From contig NC_092797.1 in NCBI RefSeq assembly GCF_918797505.1, forward strand, positions 2,886,288 through 2,950,287: DNA of 64,000 nt, read 5' to 3'. Below, piece by piece: positions 44,718 to 55,208 of the stretch (the first letter of the stretch is position 1; each line of letters opens with the position of its first letter). Under the pieces are notes generated by a model, which did not search any database, was not told the DNA's origin, and was given only the letters and a program-made list of their open reading frames with translations. The DNA is from Bemisia tabaci. Taxonomy: Eukaryota; Arthropoda; Insecta; Hemiptera; Aleyrodidae. Made by a program: the position numbers and the translations under genes.

Positions 44718-44844
44718 TTATGTATGGTGTACCTGGAAAATTTTAGAAAAAATATACACAACTTTTCTCATAAAATAAATGCCTTTCAGGTTAGAATTTG
44801 GCAACGACCGAACGTTGATACGGCGTTTATCCTTAGCACGGCAG

Positions 44845-46136
44845 AGCAGAATCGTACACAGAGAGCCCTAGAGGACCTGAAAAACGCAACTGAATATTCC
44901 TGAGCTGCGGAGCGCGGGAAAGCGGGCGGAGTTTCGTCCCCAGAGCCCCCCGGATTTTTTCCACATCCTCGATCTTACTCTTACCTCGCGGCGGCCGTTT
45001 CCCCAAGTCCAGCAAACACGAGAGCGCGCGTCCCCCTCACGCTCCGCGAGCATAATTCCGTGCGTCGCGGGTGGAAGCACCGTTGCCGAATCTCACCCCG
45101 GAATTCAGGATTTCCAAGACCGCACTTTGCTCCACTCGGCAACAAGGGATTATTCAGTTGATATACAAATTAATTTGTGTGCCCATTCCGCTCCGCCGTT
45201 CGCGAGTCCTGGTGGGGGGGGGGGAGAGAGGGGGGCGGGGGCCCGTAATTTCTAGTAATCAAACTGCACATCTCTCACCGGATATCCACATGGCTATGTG
45301 CGCCCGACTGTAACGAGTAATTGCACATCCCCCCCCCGCACCCCCTCCTACCGGGGTTTCTCAACATTTCGCCGACGACGCATAGTTTCCCCCTCCCCCG
45401 CTCCGGTTTCGTTCGCATGCGGGGCGAGCGCATCGGATCTGTTGCACATCGCAGCCTTTCGCGCTTTTCCCGACGGGTTTTCTCGGGGAATCCGGGAAAC
45501 TCCGCGAAGACGCGCGCGGGTGTTTGTTTTTCCGACTTTTCGTCGGTTTTTATGTTTTTAATTTCGCGCCCGACGTTTGCATGGTTCTGTCTGCAGAAGC
45601 TGTGCGGGTTGCTGTCGGCGAAAAGCCGGGCGTTATCTTATTTATGTTCGTTTTTCAGCGTTGATTTCGGTTCTACATCTTCCTTGCTTGCAGAAACTTT
45701 TATTCCTCTTAGTTTTATTTGAAACATTTTCATTTCGAGAGATTTGCCTTCTCATTATTCTTCTTCTTCTATTCTTATTCCCAGCCTCCTCCTATTCTCC
45801 TCAATCTTTTTTCTCACGAGGAAATGTGCTACTTTTCAGAGGAATGCACCATCTAACTTCGTTAAACTAATGTACTCTTCAGAGGACATCACTCCGAGGT
45901 TGATGAATTGCGAGTGGCTAGCGCATTGGACTACCACCACTTTGATGCAACTTTGATCCTCGCGGTTTCCGTCTGATTTTTAACAAAATAGCAAATTTTC
46001 AAGCTAAGGATTCGGTCAATGTAACCCGCCCCCCCCCCCCTAAAAAAATAAAAAATGTAAACCGCATGTTTTGGTTACTTCCTCTTACCGTGCACTGTTA
46101 ATTTCGATTGCATGGCAGACCATTTTTCCACCGCAA
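44845..46136. other. CpG-rich island (44.9-45.6 kb), no gene assigned
   Basis: About 700 bp of CpG-rich DNA inside the large Ig-gene intron, with a G-rich run at 45211-45243. Several long frames overlap on the plus strand (45298-45870), reflecting composition. None has a domain. Bases 45915-45965 include a TGGCTAGCGCATTGG word like a tRNA A box, but the matching B box is poor. A C-run lies near 46029-46040. Confidence 0.4.
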
Positions 46137-46393
46137 TTCTTCGTTTTCCGGACAGAGCCACACAACTTCATCCCAAAGTTGCAAAATTGACACAAACGAT
46201 TCAATATTTTAAGGAAATCAGCCCGTACCTTTTTTGTCTAAACTTTTTCTTTCATGCATAATATCAGAGGAGAAATCAGTGAAATTTTTAGTTATAGAAA
46301 AATCCAATATTCTCCTGGTAAAACTGCTATTTGTGAGAGGACATTTGGCAACCTTGAGATGTAGCTACGTTCTTTCGTGAGGGAACGACGAAT
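46137..46393. mobile_element. MITE, TTCTTTCGTGAGGGAACG-type end
   Basis: Left CTTCGTTTTCCGGACAGAGCC and right AGCTACGTTCTTTCGTGAGGG are degenerate inverted ends. Internal words GTTGCAAAATTGACACAAACG and CAGTGAAATTTT recur at 62515-62755 and about 49345-49535. Confidence 0.5.
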
Positions 46394-46692
46394 TGGATTA
46401 CATTTTACAATAAAGAACCACCATCTTTGGCTCTTCCATAAAAGCAAATTCCTGCATAGGGAAACCAATGGCATGGGTACAACACAACCAATGGCATGGG
46501 TGTTGATACATATCAAGCCGCTAACTCAGCGCACTAGAGCGCTCTGCGACTCCAAATCGCCATCGGAATCGATCCTCCCACAAATCATCGGGCAGAATAC
46601 ACCGTCTGATCTCCCCCTCCACATGGCATGGGTGTTTTTTTCTAAAATGAGCCAGAAATTGTTGTTCCTTATTGCAAAATGTGGTTCAATTT
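46386..46692. mobile_element. TTGCAAAATGT-family hairpin element
   Basis: ATTGGATTACATTTTACAAT and AAGAACCACCATCTTTGG face GAGCCAGAAATTGTTG and TTATTGCAAAATGTGG. AAACCAATGGCATGGGT occurs inside. It overlaps the tandem duplication that follows. Confidence 0.5.
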
Positions 46693-46975
46693 TCCGCGAC
46701 TTTCCAGCATACTACTCCACGTGGAGAAATATGAAGTGCTAATAAGGGCTTCGTCAGCCCAGTACGGGCAGGACGAACCACTATCTCTGGATCTTCCATA
46801 AAAGCACATTTCTGCAAAGGGAAACCAATGGCATGAGTGTTGCTTCTAAAATGAGCAAGAAATTGGGGTTCCTTATTGCAAAATGTGGTTCAATTTTCCG
46901 CGACTTTTTAGCATAACTACTCCACGTGGAGAAATATGAAGTGCTAATAAGGACTTGGTCGGCCCAGTACGGGCA
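46641..46975 (+). repeat. Tandem duplication, period 204 bp
   Basis: The block starting TCTAAAATGAGCCAGAAATT at 46641 recurs from 46845 as TCTAAAATGAGCAAGAAATT. Both continue through TCAATTTTCCGCGACTTT, ACTCCACGTGGAGAAATATG and CAGTACGGGCAGGA. The second unit ends near 46979. The copies differ by a few percent. Confidence 0.75.
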
Positions 46976-48057
46976 GGAAGCCCCCCTCGGAGCGAGGTTG
47001 GAGGGCGGGGGAGGGGGTGACGACGTATCCTCCGGGGCCCGGTTGTGCTGGTGCGTCTTGAGTTCTTCACGTGGAAGATAACACATGTCGGCCGAGTCGG
47101 TCGCCGGTGAGCGTGGGGCCGCGTCCCGCGTCGCGTCGCTTGGCCGCCCAGCGGAACAGTCACGGCACGCGCTCCGCTGCCTCCCAACAAAGGGCCAAGG
47201 AGCTGATAATAACCGCCAGCCGGCCCCCCGATAACCCCCCTCCACCCCCGGGGCCCGGGTTGCCGAGGTGTCGCCGCGAAGGAGGAGCCGTGAACGGTCG
47301 TCGACGGATGACTGACAACCGGGAGCTCCCGGGATGAGCTGCGAGGTTTTTGAGCTTTCGCTGGAGGACGTTCTAGTCTCATTCGGTGAAAATGCTGGGT
47401 GAAAATTCTTTTGATAGAATTTTCTCAAAAATTTGGACGAAGAGCAATGGGGAAACTGGCTTGGCGTCCTTTGACTTTTGGGGGAAACTGACTTTGGGTC
47501 TTTTTGAGAAAGAGGGTTTGGGCGAAAGGACTCCAAGCCCCCATTGTGGACAGAGGAGGTATTGTCATCCCAAAATATTTTAAAAAAAAGGGGGGAAAGT
47601 TGAAATTTCATCATTTCTATGCGTTTTGGGGTGCCTAGAGTCTAAGAAACCATACTTGAAAAATGTGTGCCCGGTATCCCTGGTGTCTATGTACAGCCAT
47701 ACATCAAAATCTGTTTTTTAAAGCGTTGCTCTGGATGAATTAAACAGATAATTTGCAGAAGGGCGTATGCGCGTATTTAGTTTGAGCGCATCGTGGCTTA
47801 GGAGCAGTTATAGTTTGTTGCAGCAGTTTGAGTCATCAGTTTCAGTTTCCGTCCAGTGGAGCCTTAATGAATCACTCAAAATGTTCTGCGCTCATTCTCA
47901 CCAGTTTGCCTTCAAAAAGCTGGTAGGCAATGTTAGCGACTTAAAAGCACGAATAGTTGCTTGCTGCAGTTTGAGTATCTCATCGGCTTCTAGCAGTTCT
48001 CAAGCGAGTTTACTAAAATCGCCTCTTAAACGTCATTTTTGAGAATTTGAGTGCCTA
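46976..48057. other. GC-rich island with long open frames, no gene assigned
   Basis: Bases 46980-47340 are very GC-rich. The 277-codon minus-strand frame (46781-47614) spans this island and both repeat flanks, is Ser/Pro/Arg-rich and lacks any domain, so it is judged a composition effect. An array-unit fragment (GCCTTCAAAAAGCTGGTAGG...AGCACGAATAGTTG) is at 47909-47965. Confidence 0.4.
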
Positions 48058-48233
48058 CAGTTAAAGCTCGCTAAGTCGAAATGTGTAGGGACCGATAAAA
48101 AAATTCAACTTAAGCGGAAATTCGTCTTAACCAATTCTCCACTTAACACGTGGACGTGTCTAGAGACCGAAAAAAAATTCGACTTGAGCGGCATTTCTTC
48201 TTAACTATAATTCAACTTAGCGAGCTTTTACTG
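48058..48233. mobile_element. Pogo-like MITE with TA target duplication
   Basis: CAGTTAAAGCTCGCTAAGTCG and ACTTAGCGAGCTTTTACTG are inverted ends, with TA on each side (48056-48057 and 48234-48235). The CAGT...CTCG start and TA duplication fit pogo/Tigger-type elements. Internal AAAAATTCAACTTAAGCGG and AAAATTCGACTTGAGCGG form a second repeat pair. Confidence 0.8.
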
Positions 48234-48288
48234 TACTTTAGTGGGAAAAGAATGTAAGTCCCGAGCCACCGTTATCAGCGCAAAGTAT

Positions 48289-48435
48289 GATATGGCCTGC
48301 ATTTTGCAATTTGGCACTATAAATTCTGGCTCATCTGAAAAAACACTTATGTGCATAGGGAAACTAATGGCACATACGTTGTTTTTAACCCGGGGCAGAC
48401 TTTATAGTTCCAAATTGCAAAATGCAGTCCATATC
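48289..48435. mobile_element. TTGCAAAATGT-family hairpin MITE
   Basis: GATATGGCCTGCATTTTGCAA and TTGCAAAATGCAGTCCATATC are the ends. CACTATAAATTCTGGCTC mirrors the right arm, and the loop carries GGGAAACTAATGGCACAT. Confidence 0.72.
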
Positions 48436-49232
48436 TTAACGATACAAACTACAAGTAAATTCTTACGAGAAAATTTCATGATCTTGTTTGCAGGTTTCAT
48501 CCATCATCGCAAAAACTGGACGCGAAACTCCATTGTGCACCATGACGTCAGTACACGGCATTGACGTCCTCTTGGAACGTTGACCAGCGGACACCGTTCG
48601 GATGAAGTCACATCCGCGGAAACTCGTGGCCGGCGGGCAGAGATCCACAGCGGCGCAATTTCGTTGTCAATAGACGAAAAAGAGCCTAATCAATTACGCC
48701 TTGACTCGGTTTCGGAATCGGGCAGCAGGAAGAATGGCCGACTCGCATCGGTGCCCGATGAGCATTGTTGATCGATGATGGCATCGGACACTTCACCGTT
48801 GACGCTGATGGACTAATTGGGTTATTAGTCCGTCCGAGATAACTTGATTTTCCACCGTCAGCTCAGCGCGCTCAACGTCTGATTGTATTTTTGACGCCGA
48901 ACCGCCGCGCCGCGCCGGGACAATGGTGGATTTTGGAAAGTGTGATTTTGGGGCTCAGCCCCCGGATTTAAAGGTTTCTATCTTCTCCAATTATCTTGTG
49001 CTGAGGAGTGTGCAATCAGAAAAATATTTGTGTTCTTGTGCTTCTTTCGGTTAATATAGGGAGTGAAACACAAACCAACCCACATTTTTGTTGATTTTGA
49101 TACATTTTGCGGTGAATTTAGCGCCAAAAGCAATGGAGGGACCGGGAGACCTGAGGGTCGACCAAAGGGTTGAGTTATTTTGTGTTCTGTTTCCCATATT
49201 AACCAAAATTTCGTGTTGAATTTTCTCTCTGT
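48436..49232. other. No gene assigned, 0.8 kb
   Basis: Moderately GC-rich around 48500-48960, with overlapping short frames and no domain or repeat recognised. Confidence 0.35.
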
Positions 49233-49300
49233 GCGCCGTGCTAAGGAAAAACGCCGGTTGAGCCTTCAGATTTGGCCAAGGTTCCTCAAAGAAATCAAGA
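49233..49300 (+). mobile_element. CTGCCGTGC-family left-end fragment
   Basis: CGCCGTGCTAAGGAAAAACG and GCCTTCAGATTTGGCC are well preserved, then the match is lost. The following 49310-49535 resembles the 46137 family interior. Confidence 0.6.
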
Positions 49301-49544
49301 GTTTTCGGGGAAATTGCTCCACATTTCGTCGAAGAAACGGTCATTACATTCCGAGGCTGTAAAATTGACTAGAACCATTCAATTTTATACAAAAATTTAC
49401 CTGCGCAATTTTGGTCCATACAATTTACTAGATTTTTTTTTATGAAATCGGAGGAAAAACCAGTGAAATTTCCAATGAAAATTGCTCAAGATTCTTCCGG
49501 TAAAAATGCGCAATATCGCCGGTGAAATTGCCAAACCACGTATC

Positions 49545-49768
49545 TGACGTATCTCGTTTGAGATGTTTCAGAATCTCTGCTCCATTTTTATTTATTCGAA
49601 AAAGAGCAAATCAACATTATTTCTTGAAGTTTTCATAGAATTTTCTTCGCGCAGAGGAGAAAAACCAAAGATTTTTTAAAGAATTGACGTAAAAAATAAA
49701 GTATAACAGGAAGTCTGCAACGTCGCAAAGCACGAGATCCGTAGCTTGGAGTTTCATCATCGACATGT
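49545..49768. mobile_element. ATATCGACGG-family MITE, decayed left end
   Basis: ATTATTTCTTGAAGTTTTC, GAATTTTCTTCGCGCAGAGG and AACAGGAAGTCTGCAACGTC match 32043-32303. The right end CATCATCGACATG is degraded. Confidence 0.5.
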
Positions 49769-50173
49769 GAGGGAAAAATTGGTGACATTGAAACGTCGAT
49801 TTTTCTCTCGATTTTCAGAGAAATTTGTTTGTGATCTAACGTTTTGATCTACAACGTCTGAATATTTCAAAGGAAAATATTCACGACTCACATGAAAAAT
49901 ATTTATGACTCTGCTAATTTTTTTACCTCCAAACCAGATTTTTCTTCGGATAATGTGATCTTGCCGTAAAGTCTATTCAATACATCATAATTATTGAACG
50001 TGTTACAAATACTTAAGGATATTTTCTAACAAAAAACGAGAGGAAAAATGTGAAACGGTTCACCCGCTCTATTACGTTCACCTCAGCGTCGCGTATTAGC
50101 AACTCGCTAGCTGCGATGTAGCAAATTAAGGACTGCGAAGGGCCCAAAACTACCGTTGATCAAGTTTATTTAC

Positions 50174-50335
50174 CAGTGACGCGGCGTGCTTTGCGATATA
50201 TCGATTGATCCGCCATTAAAACCCATGGAAAGGATCGAAAAATAGGATGTTCGCGACGAAACTTTTATGGTCGATTCTTTACCATAGCTTCAAATGGGGA
50301 TGTATCGATAATCGATTATTCACGCTGCGGGACTG
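50174..50335. mobile_element. hAT-type MITE (162 bp), perfect 8-bp target duplication
   Basis: Starts CAGTGACGCGGCGTG and ends CACGCTGCGGGACTG. TTATTTAC is duplicated exactly at 50166-50173 and 50336-50343. The orientation is that of the 37588 copy. The central palindrome is partly eroded. Confidence 0.88.
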
Positions 50336-50343
50336 TTATTTAC

Positions 50344-50974
50344 CTCATACGCTCGACTCTCGATGCTCACCGGTAAATCATCGTTTGTGCATGACTCGCT
50401 CCAACAATGCAAATAGCCGGCCATTTCCCGCTCCGGCCTCCGGCGTAACAGTAAACAAAAAATGATAGATTTGACACGGCGGTTAATTTAATTTACAGCG
50501 CTGATTCCTCGTCCCGGTGCCGGTGACCCCCGAATCGTTGACCGTTGGCTACTCGGCGAGGTGGTGAGTTTGATGAGGGCGTAATTCCACGCAATTTACC
50601 CTGATGAGGATGCGCTGGATTATCGGGTGGGATCGATAAACTAATTTCAAGTAGTGAGGCTAGAACCCCGTATCTTGTGTGATACGTCTGCGGAGGATGA
50701 GTGTTTCTTGTTTGGTGAATTTCGATCGACGTGGAACATATTATCTCGAGGGCTCGCTTGAGCTGATGCGTTGATTGGGTGGAATGAGGGCCGCATGTCA
50801 ACGAAAAAATAGTGTAAATTCAGTGGTAGGTCTAATGCATGGTTTAAATTTCATCAAAAAATCTTACTGACATTTTTTTAGTGATTTAGTTGCTAGTGCA
50901 TACGCAGTGTTTTGCTTTTGACCCTTCATAATCAGGGAGCATATTTTAGAGACCCTGCGCTGTTAGCTGGGCTG
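50344..50974. other. No gene assigned, 0.6 kb
   Basis: Mixed composition. A minus-strand frame at 50493-50801 is Ser/His/Pro-rich without a domain. Confidence 0.35.
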
Positions 50975-51195
50975 CGCTGAAAAAAAAAATTGGTAAAATT
51001 TACCGTTCCTTCACGTTGTATTTCACACAACGTCAATTTAGAGTCAGCTCTGCCAGAAGGAAAGTAAACTGGTATGGGTAACCATTCCTCTGGCAGAATC
51101 GACTTGAACATTGGTAGAATTTACCATTTTTTCACGCTATGTGAAATACAGCGTGAAGGAATGGTAAATTCTACCGATCCTTTTTTTTTCAGTGT
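50975..51195. mobile_element. MITE with ACACTGAAAAAAA termini
   Basis: CGCTGAAAAAAAAAATTGGT and TTTTTTTTTCAGTGT are the ends, continuing as AAATTTACC against GGTAAATTCTACC. The arms include CACGTTGTATTTCACAC and GTGAAATACAGCGTG, and the centre a CTGCCAGA/TCTGGCAG pair. Confidence 0.75.
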
Positions 51196-51829
51196 ACATT
51201 TAAAAAGTTACACATACATAAAGTCGCTTTTATAGCGCCGCCTCGCGCTCTGCGACGCCCAATCGCCATTGCCCCCTATCCTCCCAGGACATACATTCCC
51301 AGGACAACATTTAAAAAGTTAAAAGTTAAAAATCGAAATGTCTCGATGCACGATCAAATTATGAAGCACGCATTTGATTCAGTTTTTGCATACATTTACT
51401 CATTTTTGCGGGTGAATGCTCATTTATGAACATTCTTGGCTATCCTGTTTTGATATTGGAACCTGAAGACTGACAGCGAAATTTTGTAAGTTGAAGGGTT
51501 GGCAGCCCTTTAGGGCCCTCCATATATCGAGTTATCCATACTCTCGCTTTACAGATGCTCTAGAACTCTCGACCCTTGGGTGGCAATCAGTTCGGGAGAA
51601 TGGTCGTGTTTCGAGACCTTCACCTAATTTGCAAAAACTTGCGTAGCTAAGTGTCCATCCCGACATCGTTCGGCGAATTTTATATCCAGCAAGTTGATCA
51701 TCAATCATAGTCGGTCGAAAAAAAGCGTTGACCTCGAACTCAACCTCTGCTTTGCCCGAATACATTGTAGAGATAGTAATTGAGGGGTCAAAGCTTTTTG
51801 TCTCTGGTCCCGACTGATCCAGAGACGGA
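51196..51829. other. No gene assigned, 0.6 kb
   Basis: Contains a fainter copy (about 51600-51720) of the repeat at 4385-4625. The 143-codon minus-strand frame ending at 51532 starts in the adjacent MITE and is judged accidental. Confidence 0.35.
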
Positions 51830-51982
51830 TCCAGCAATTTAGCAACACCAGATTCCCTCCATTTAAACCTATGCCAAATAATCGATTCTCGTAGGAGCAT
51901 CTGACCCATCCAGGAATCGATACATTTCCATAGGTTTAAATGGAGAAAAAACAACGTTGCCAATGTGCTTGATCCGCTAATG
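51830..51982. mobile_element. hAT-like MITE, CAGAGACGGATCCAGCAA termini
   Basis: CAGAGACGGATCCAGCAATTT on the left faces GTTGCCAATGTGCTTGATCCG on the right. The 8-bp flanks GACTGATC and GATTGACC agree at six positions, compatible with a decayed duplication. Related to 9545-9717. Confidence 0.6.
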
Positions 51983-52928
51983 GATTGACCACGAAATTAT
52001 TTCCGATTTGGCATCCGGACGCAGCGATGCTCAAACGAATCTAGGCCGGCGAGTGCATTGTGCTTCAATCAGCGACGTCCAGCCCAATTCAAACACGACG
52101 CGATATTAATCCCGCCGTAAGCAGAAACCGCGGATCCTCCCACAATCCCCAGCGGGACTTACGCGGTTCTGGCTCAGGGATCCTCGAGAGGACGACGGTC
52201 TCGGCGCGTGAACGGGAAAAATGGGCCCGGCTCGAAATCGAAAGGCCTCTTTTTCATTTCTCCATCATCGAAAAGTAATTGCCCGTTCGGGCTTGAAAAC
52301 TTGCTGACTCAAGTGCCCGGCGCGGCCTGGCGGCCCGGTCGCGTTAAAGTTCTTTATTTCCTTCGAGTGGAATCCGCGGGAAAATCGATGCCGTAAGTGC
52401 CGGGCCTCACCGCAAAAGAGCAGTATGTCAATCCTGGGATGAGCCGCGGAACGCATCAGACTGCATCCTGATCAGGGCTCACAGTAAGATGCAAGAACTG
52501 TTTTCCCGGATGCGGTGGCTTTGACGTTAGTTCTAGATGTGGGATTCAGAGACAACATATTTTAGAAACCTCGCACTCAAAGAAAATTACGGCCGGTTTG
52601 GATTGGTGGTCATTTTGGGCATCAGCTGATGACGTCGTTGGGGACGATGTAGTAAATTATGCTCTTACGAAAAAGGTATTTGCTATTCTGGAGAAGAGTT
52701 TCAGTGAAATCGAGAAACTATGTCGACGCAAAAGAGCATCAAGTCATCCAAAATAAGTCGCAACTCGTACAGGAACGCGTGCTAACCAGGGCTCACCATT
52801 TTAAATATGCACAAATTTGAAAAGACAAGATTTGGTATTACATTCCGGAGACTACAACCGCTAAGGTGCTAAGTTTTTGCGATCCTGTGCAAATAGCGTA
52901 CGAGTATAGGGAAGCCTCAAATTACTAA
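51983..52928. other. GC-rich stretch, no gene assigned
   Basis: CpG-rich from about 52010 to 52460 with overlapping frames on both strands and no domain. A GAGCCGCGGAACGCATCAG / CTGATCAGGGCTC fold lies near 52441-52480. Confidence 0.35.
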
Positions 52929-53175
52929 CTGTCGTGCTACCGAAAAACGCCGTTTGTGCCTTCAGGCGTTGCCATGTTTCCTTTAATAAAAACGAATACA
53001 CCGCAAAAATTGTGAATATTTTTTTTCAAATTCGTCAGAAAATTTTGTCTAAAATGTACTCTAAAATATCTAAAATGTTCGGAGAAAAATATGTTTAACT
53101 TTCCTCCAAAATCCATGTTTTATCCGGGGATTTTTGCAACTCTCGAATGTCTATACGTCGTTTTTCCTCAGAATA
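52929..53175. mobile_element. CTGCCGTGC-family foldback MITE, diverged copy
   Basis: CTGTCGTGCTACCGAAAAACG and GCGTTGCCATGTTTCC on the left face TTTTTGCAACTCTCGAATG and ATACGTCGTTTTTCCTCAG on the right. Confidence 0.65.
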
Positions 53176-53622
53176 CTAAAGACAGCACAAAAGACTAGGT
53201 TTGAGGACAAGTGTAAGGCGCGGTGACCAAATGGAATCACGTTCCTTGGCATCATAAAGTAAATCCCCACTCGGTTTTTGCCGGGCGAATTTAAGACGCG
53301 CCCACTCCGGCCGAGGCTCGTCATGTGTAACGCTCAAGTAGATTAGCATCGTGAAATGCTCCGAAAATTGAGGCCAAATTCCCGTTCCTCCCTCTCAATT
53401 TCCGTCTACTTTTCCGGGGTCCCCGCACCGTTGCCAAAGGAAATACGCGGGTTGGTTCGACGCGGAAGTAAAAAGAGTGGGCTGAAAGGTAAAAAAGGGG
53501 ACTTGCAAGTGGCTGTACAGTCCGGAACTAAGTTCGGGCTCATCTTCATCGTTCAGAGACTAATCATGCTCTATGATGTAAAATCGTAAGTATAACGTGT
53601 CACGCTGAGGGTGACCTGCACA

Positions 53623-53914
53623 CACGGAGAAAAAAACTGCTGCATGGGACCCGAAGTTGAGGTCATATGGATCTCTAAAGTTTTCGGATCACGCACCGAA
53701 AACTTGAGTCGCTGCTGAGTTGGTCAGACATTGAGGTACTTAGGTACATAAGAAGGTTCGGGTCACACATCTGAAGTATCGGTACGTACCGAAATACTTC
53801 AGTGTCTGAACCGACCTTCGTAGTTGGATATCAGTTACTGGATGGTGATCCGAAAACGTCAGAGATCCATATGACCTCAACTTTGAGTCCCATGCACGAA
53901 GTTTTTTCTCCGTG
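53623..53914. mobile_element. 292-bp MITE with CACGGAGAAAAAA termini
   Basis: CACGGAGAAAAAAACTGC and GAAGTTTTTTCTCCGTG are inverted ends, continuing through GCATGGGACCCGAAGTTGAGG and CCTCAACTTTGAGTCCCATGC. CATATGGATCTCT pairs with AGAGATCCATATG. The flanks may share CACA. This terminus type is common among insect MITEs. Confidence 0.8.
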
Positions 53915-54349
53915 CACATAGGCTTAAAGGAAAATTCTGTATACGTACAAGTGAAATTTTAGATAAATATGCACCGACAGTATCCTCGCAAAAACACAAT
54001 TGTTGAAAGAAAATTTTACAACGTTGAAATTCAGTTACTTTCTTTTGTGTAGGAGATAACGATTACTGAACGGAAAATTTTGAAAAAGACTCACGTGCGA
54101 TAACGTTCCGTGTAGGAACGGTAAAATATGGTAAATCACGTTGCAACTACTCATTTACCAAGAATGAAAATATATACAAGCGAAACAGTAAGGGTATACT
54201 TTTTGGATTCGCGTGAGAATTTCTCGCCTACCTCATATGCAGGTCTCCAGAATGTGCATTCTATTCGCGATTCACAATTCGGAACAAGGAAGGGGAGTTA
54301 CTGAATGCAATGCCGGTCGAAACAAAAGAAAATACTTTCCTATGCAGTA
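53915..54349. other. No gene; MITE remnant
   Basis: Bases about 53975-54070 resemble the right end of the 46137-type element (ACAACGTTGAAATTCAGTTAC, TTCTTTTGTGTAGG). Confidence 0.35.
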
Positions 54350-54600
54350 CTGCCGTGCTAAGGAAGAAGCCGTATGAGAATTTGAGAGTTGCCAAATTTC
54401 CTTAGATGAAAGGTTCATTTTGTACGAAAGTTATGAAAATTTTGCTTCGAAAGTTTCAAGAGGTTTAGGTGACATTGCGAACAAAATTATCTGAAAAAGT
54501 GGAAGAAAAATATTCATAAGTTTTCCAGGAAATTTGTGGTTTATCGAAAGAAATTTGGCAACGCCTGGAGGTTCATACGGTGTTTTTCTAAGCACGGCAG
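54350..54600. mobile_element. CTGCCGTGC-family foldback MITE with 4-bp duplication
   Basis: This 251-bp copy begins CTGCCGTGCTAAGGAAGAAG and ends TTCTAAGCACGGCAG. AGTA is found directly on both sides (54346-54349 and 54601-54604), supporting a 4-bp target duplication. Confidence 0.82.
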
Positions 54601-55208
54601 AGTAGGCCAACGAGAGGGGCTTCTATCTCCCGCATGAGAAATAGTTATGCACTGCTCAGTAATAACGATTACCTATTTTTTAAAAAACATTATTTTCACT
54701 GATCTGAATTTACTATTAATACATTAGTTATGAGAGGGTAAAACATACAAGAAATAGGACTGTACATTGTCTCGAAACTGATGCTAATTCCATTGTCAGT
54801 TATTTCAAGATGATGAGACCACAAAATGATAGAGGAGAAATGTTCTCTTTACTTTCAGACAAGACAAAGATGAAAAAATCACTAAACAATGTTCCGTGGT
54901 AATTTTTGCTTCAGCACAATCCTTTTTGAAACTAAAGAGATAATTTGTTATTTTAATTTATTTCGGCCATGGTTATCCATTTGGATTGTTTTACAAATGA
55001 CGTATAAATACCAGCTCCTTGATGGAGATGGAGATAAGTTCTCTTATGAATTTATCCATATTTCTGGTTCTCATGGAGAAAAATCTGACTCATTATTATC
55101 AAAAGAATAAGTATAGGTACTTAGTAGTTCAGCTCTGAAAAGAATGCACTTGTAAAAACCTTATACAAATTTTAGTTGAATGAACCCGAGATATCTTTAA
55201 AGTGACTG
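54601..55208. other. No supported gene, 0.6 kb
   Basis: A 73-codon plus-strand frame (54889-55110) with an acidic/Asp-Gly stretch has no recognisable domain or splice context. Confidence 0.3.

Larger units (their letters stand above)
44040..44844. mobile_element. CTGCCGTGC-family element interrupted by inserted sequence
   Basis: Left-half words (AATTTCTGAATATTTCTC, AAATTTTCAGAAATTG) lie at about 44090-44155. The right half (GAATTTGGCAACGACC, GATACGGCGTTTATCC, AGCACGGCAG) lies at 44727-44844. About 570 bp between them are foreign: a dispersed repeat at 44165-44320 and the hairpin at 44333-44717. The left terminus is decayed. Confidence 0.5.

Noticed and set aside
45905..45965. tRNA-like sequence with an A-box-like word
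   Set aside because: The B box is poor and no cloverleaf folds.
46781..47614. 277-codon minus-strand ORF, the longest in the window
   Set aside because: It spans a GC-rich island and duplicated repeats, is low-complexity (Ser/Pro/Arg), starts and ends inside repeats and has no domain.
51532..51963. 143-codon minus-strand ORF
   Set aside because: Its first part is translated from the hAT-like MITE at 51830-51982 and the rest from a dispersed repeat.
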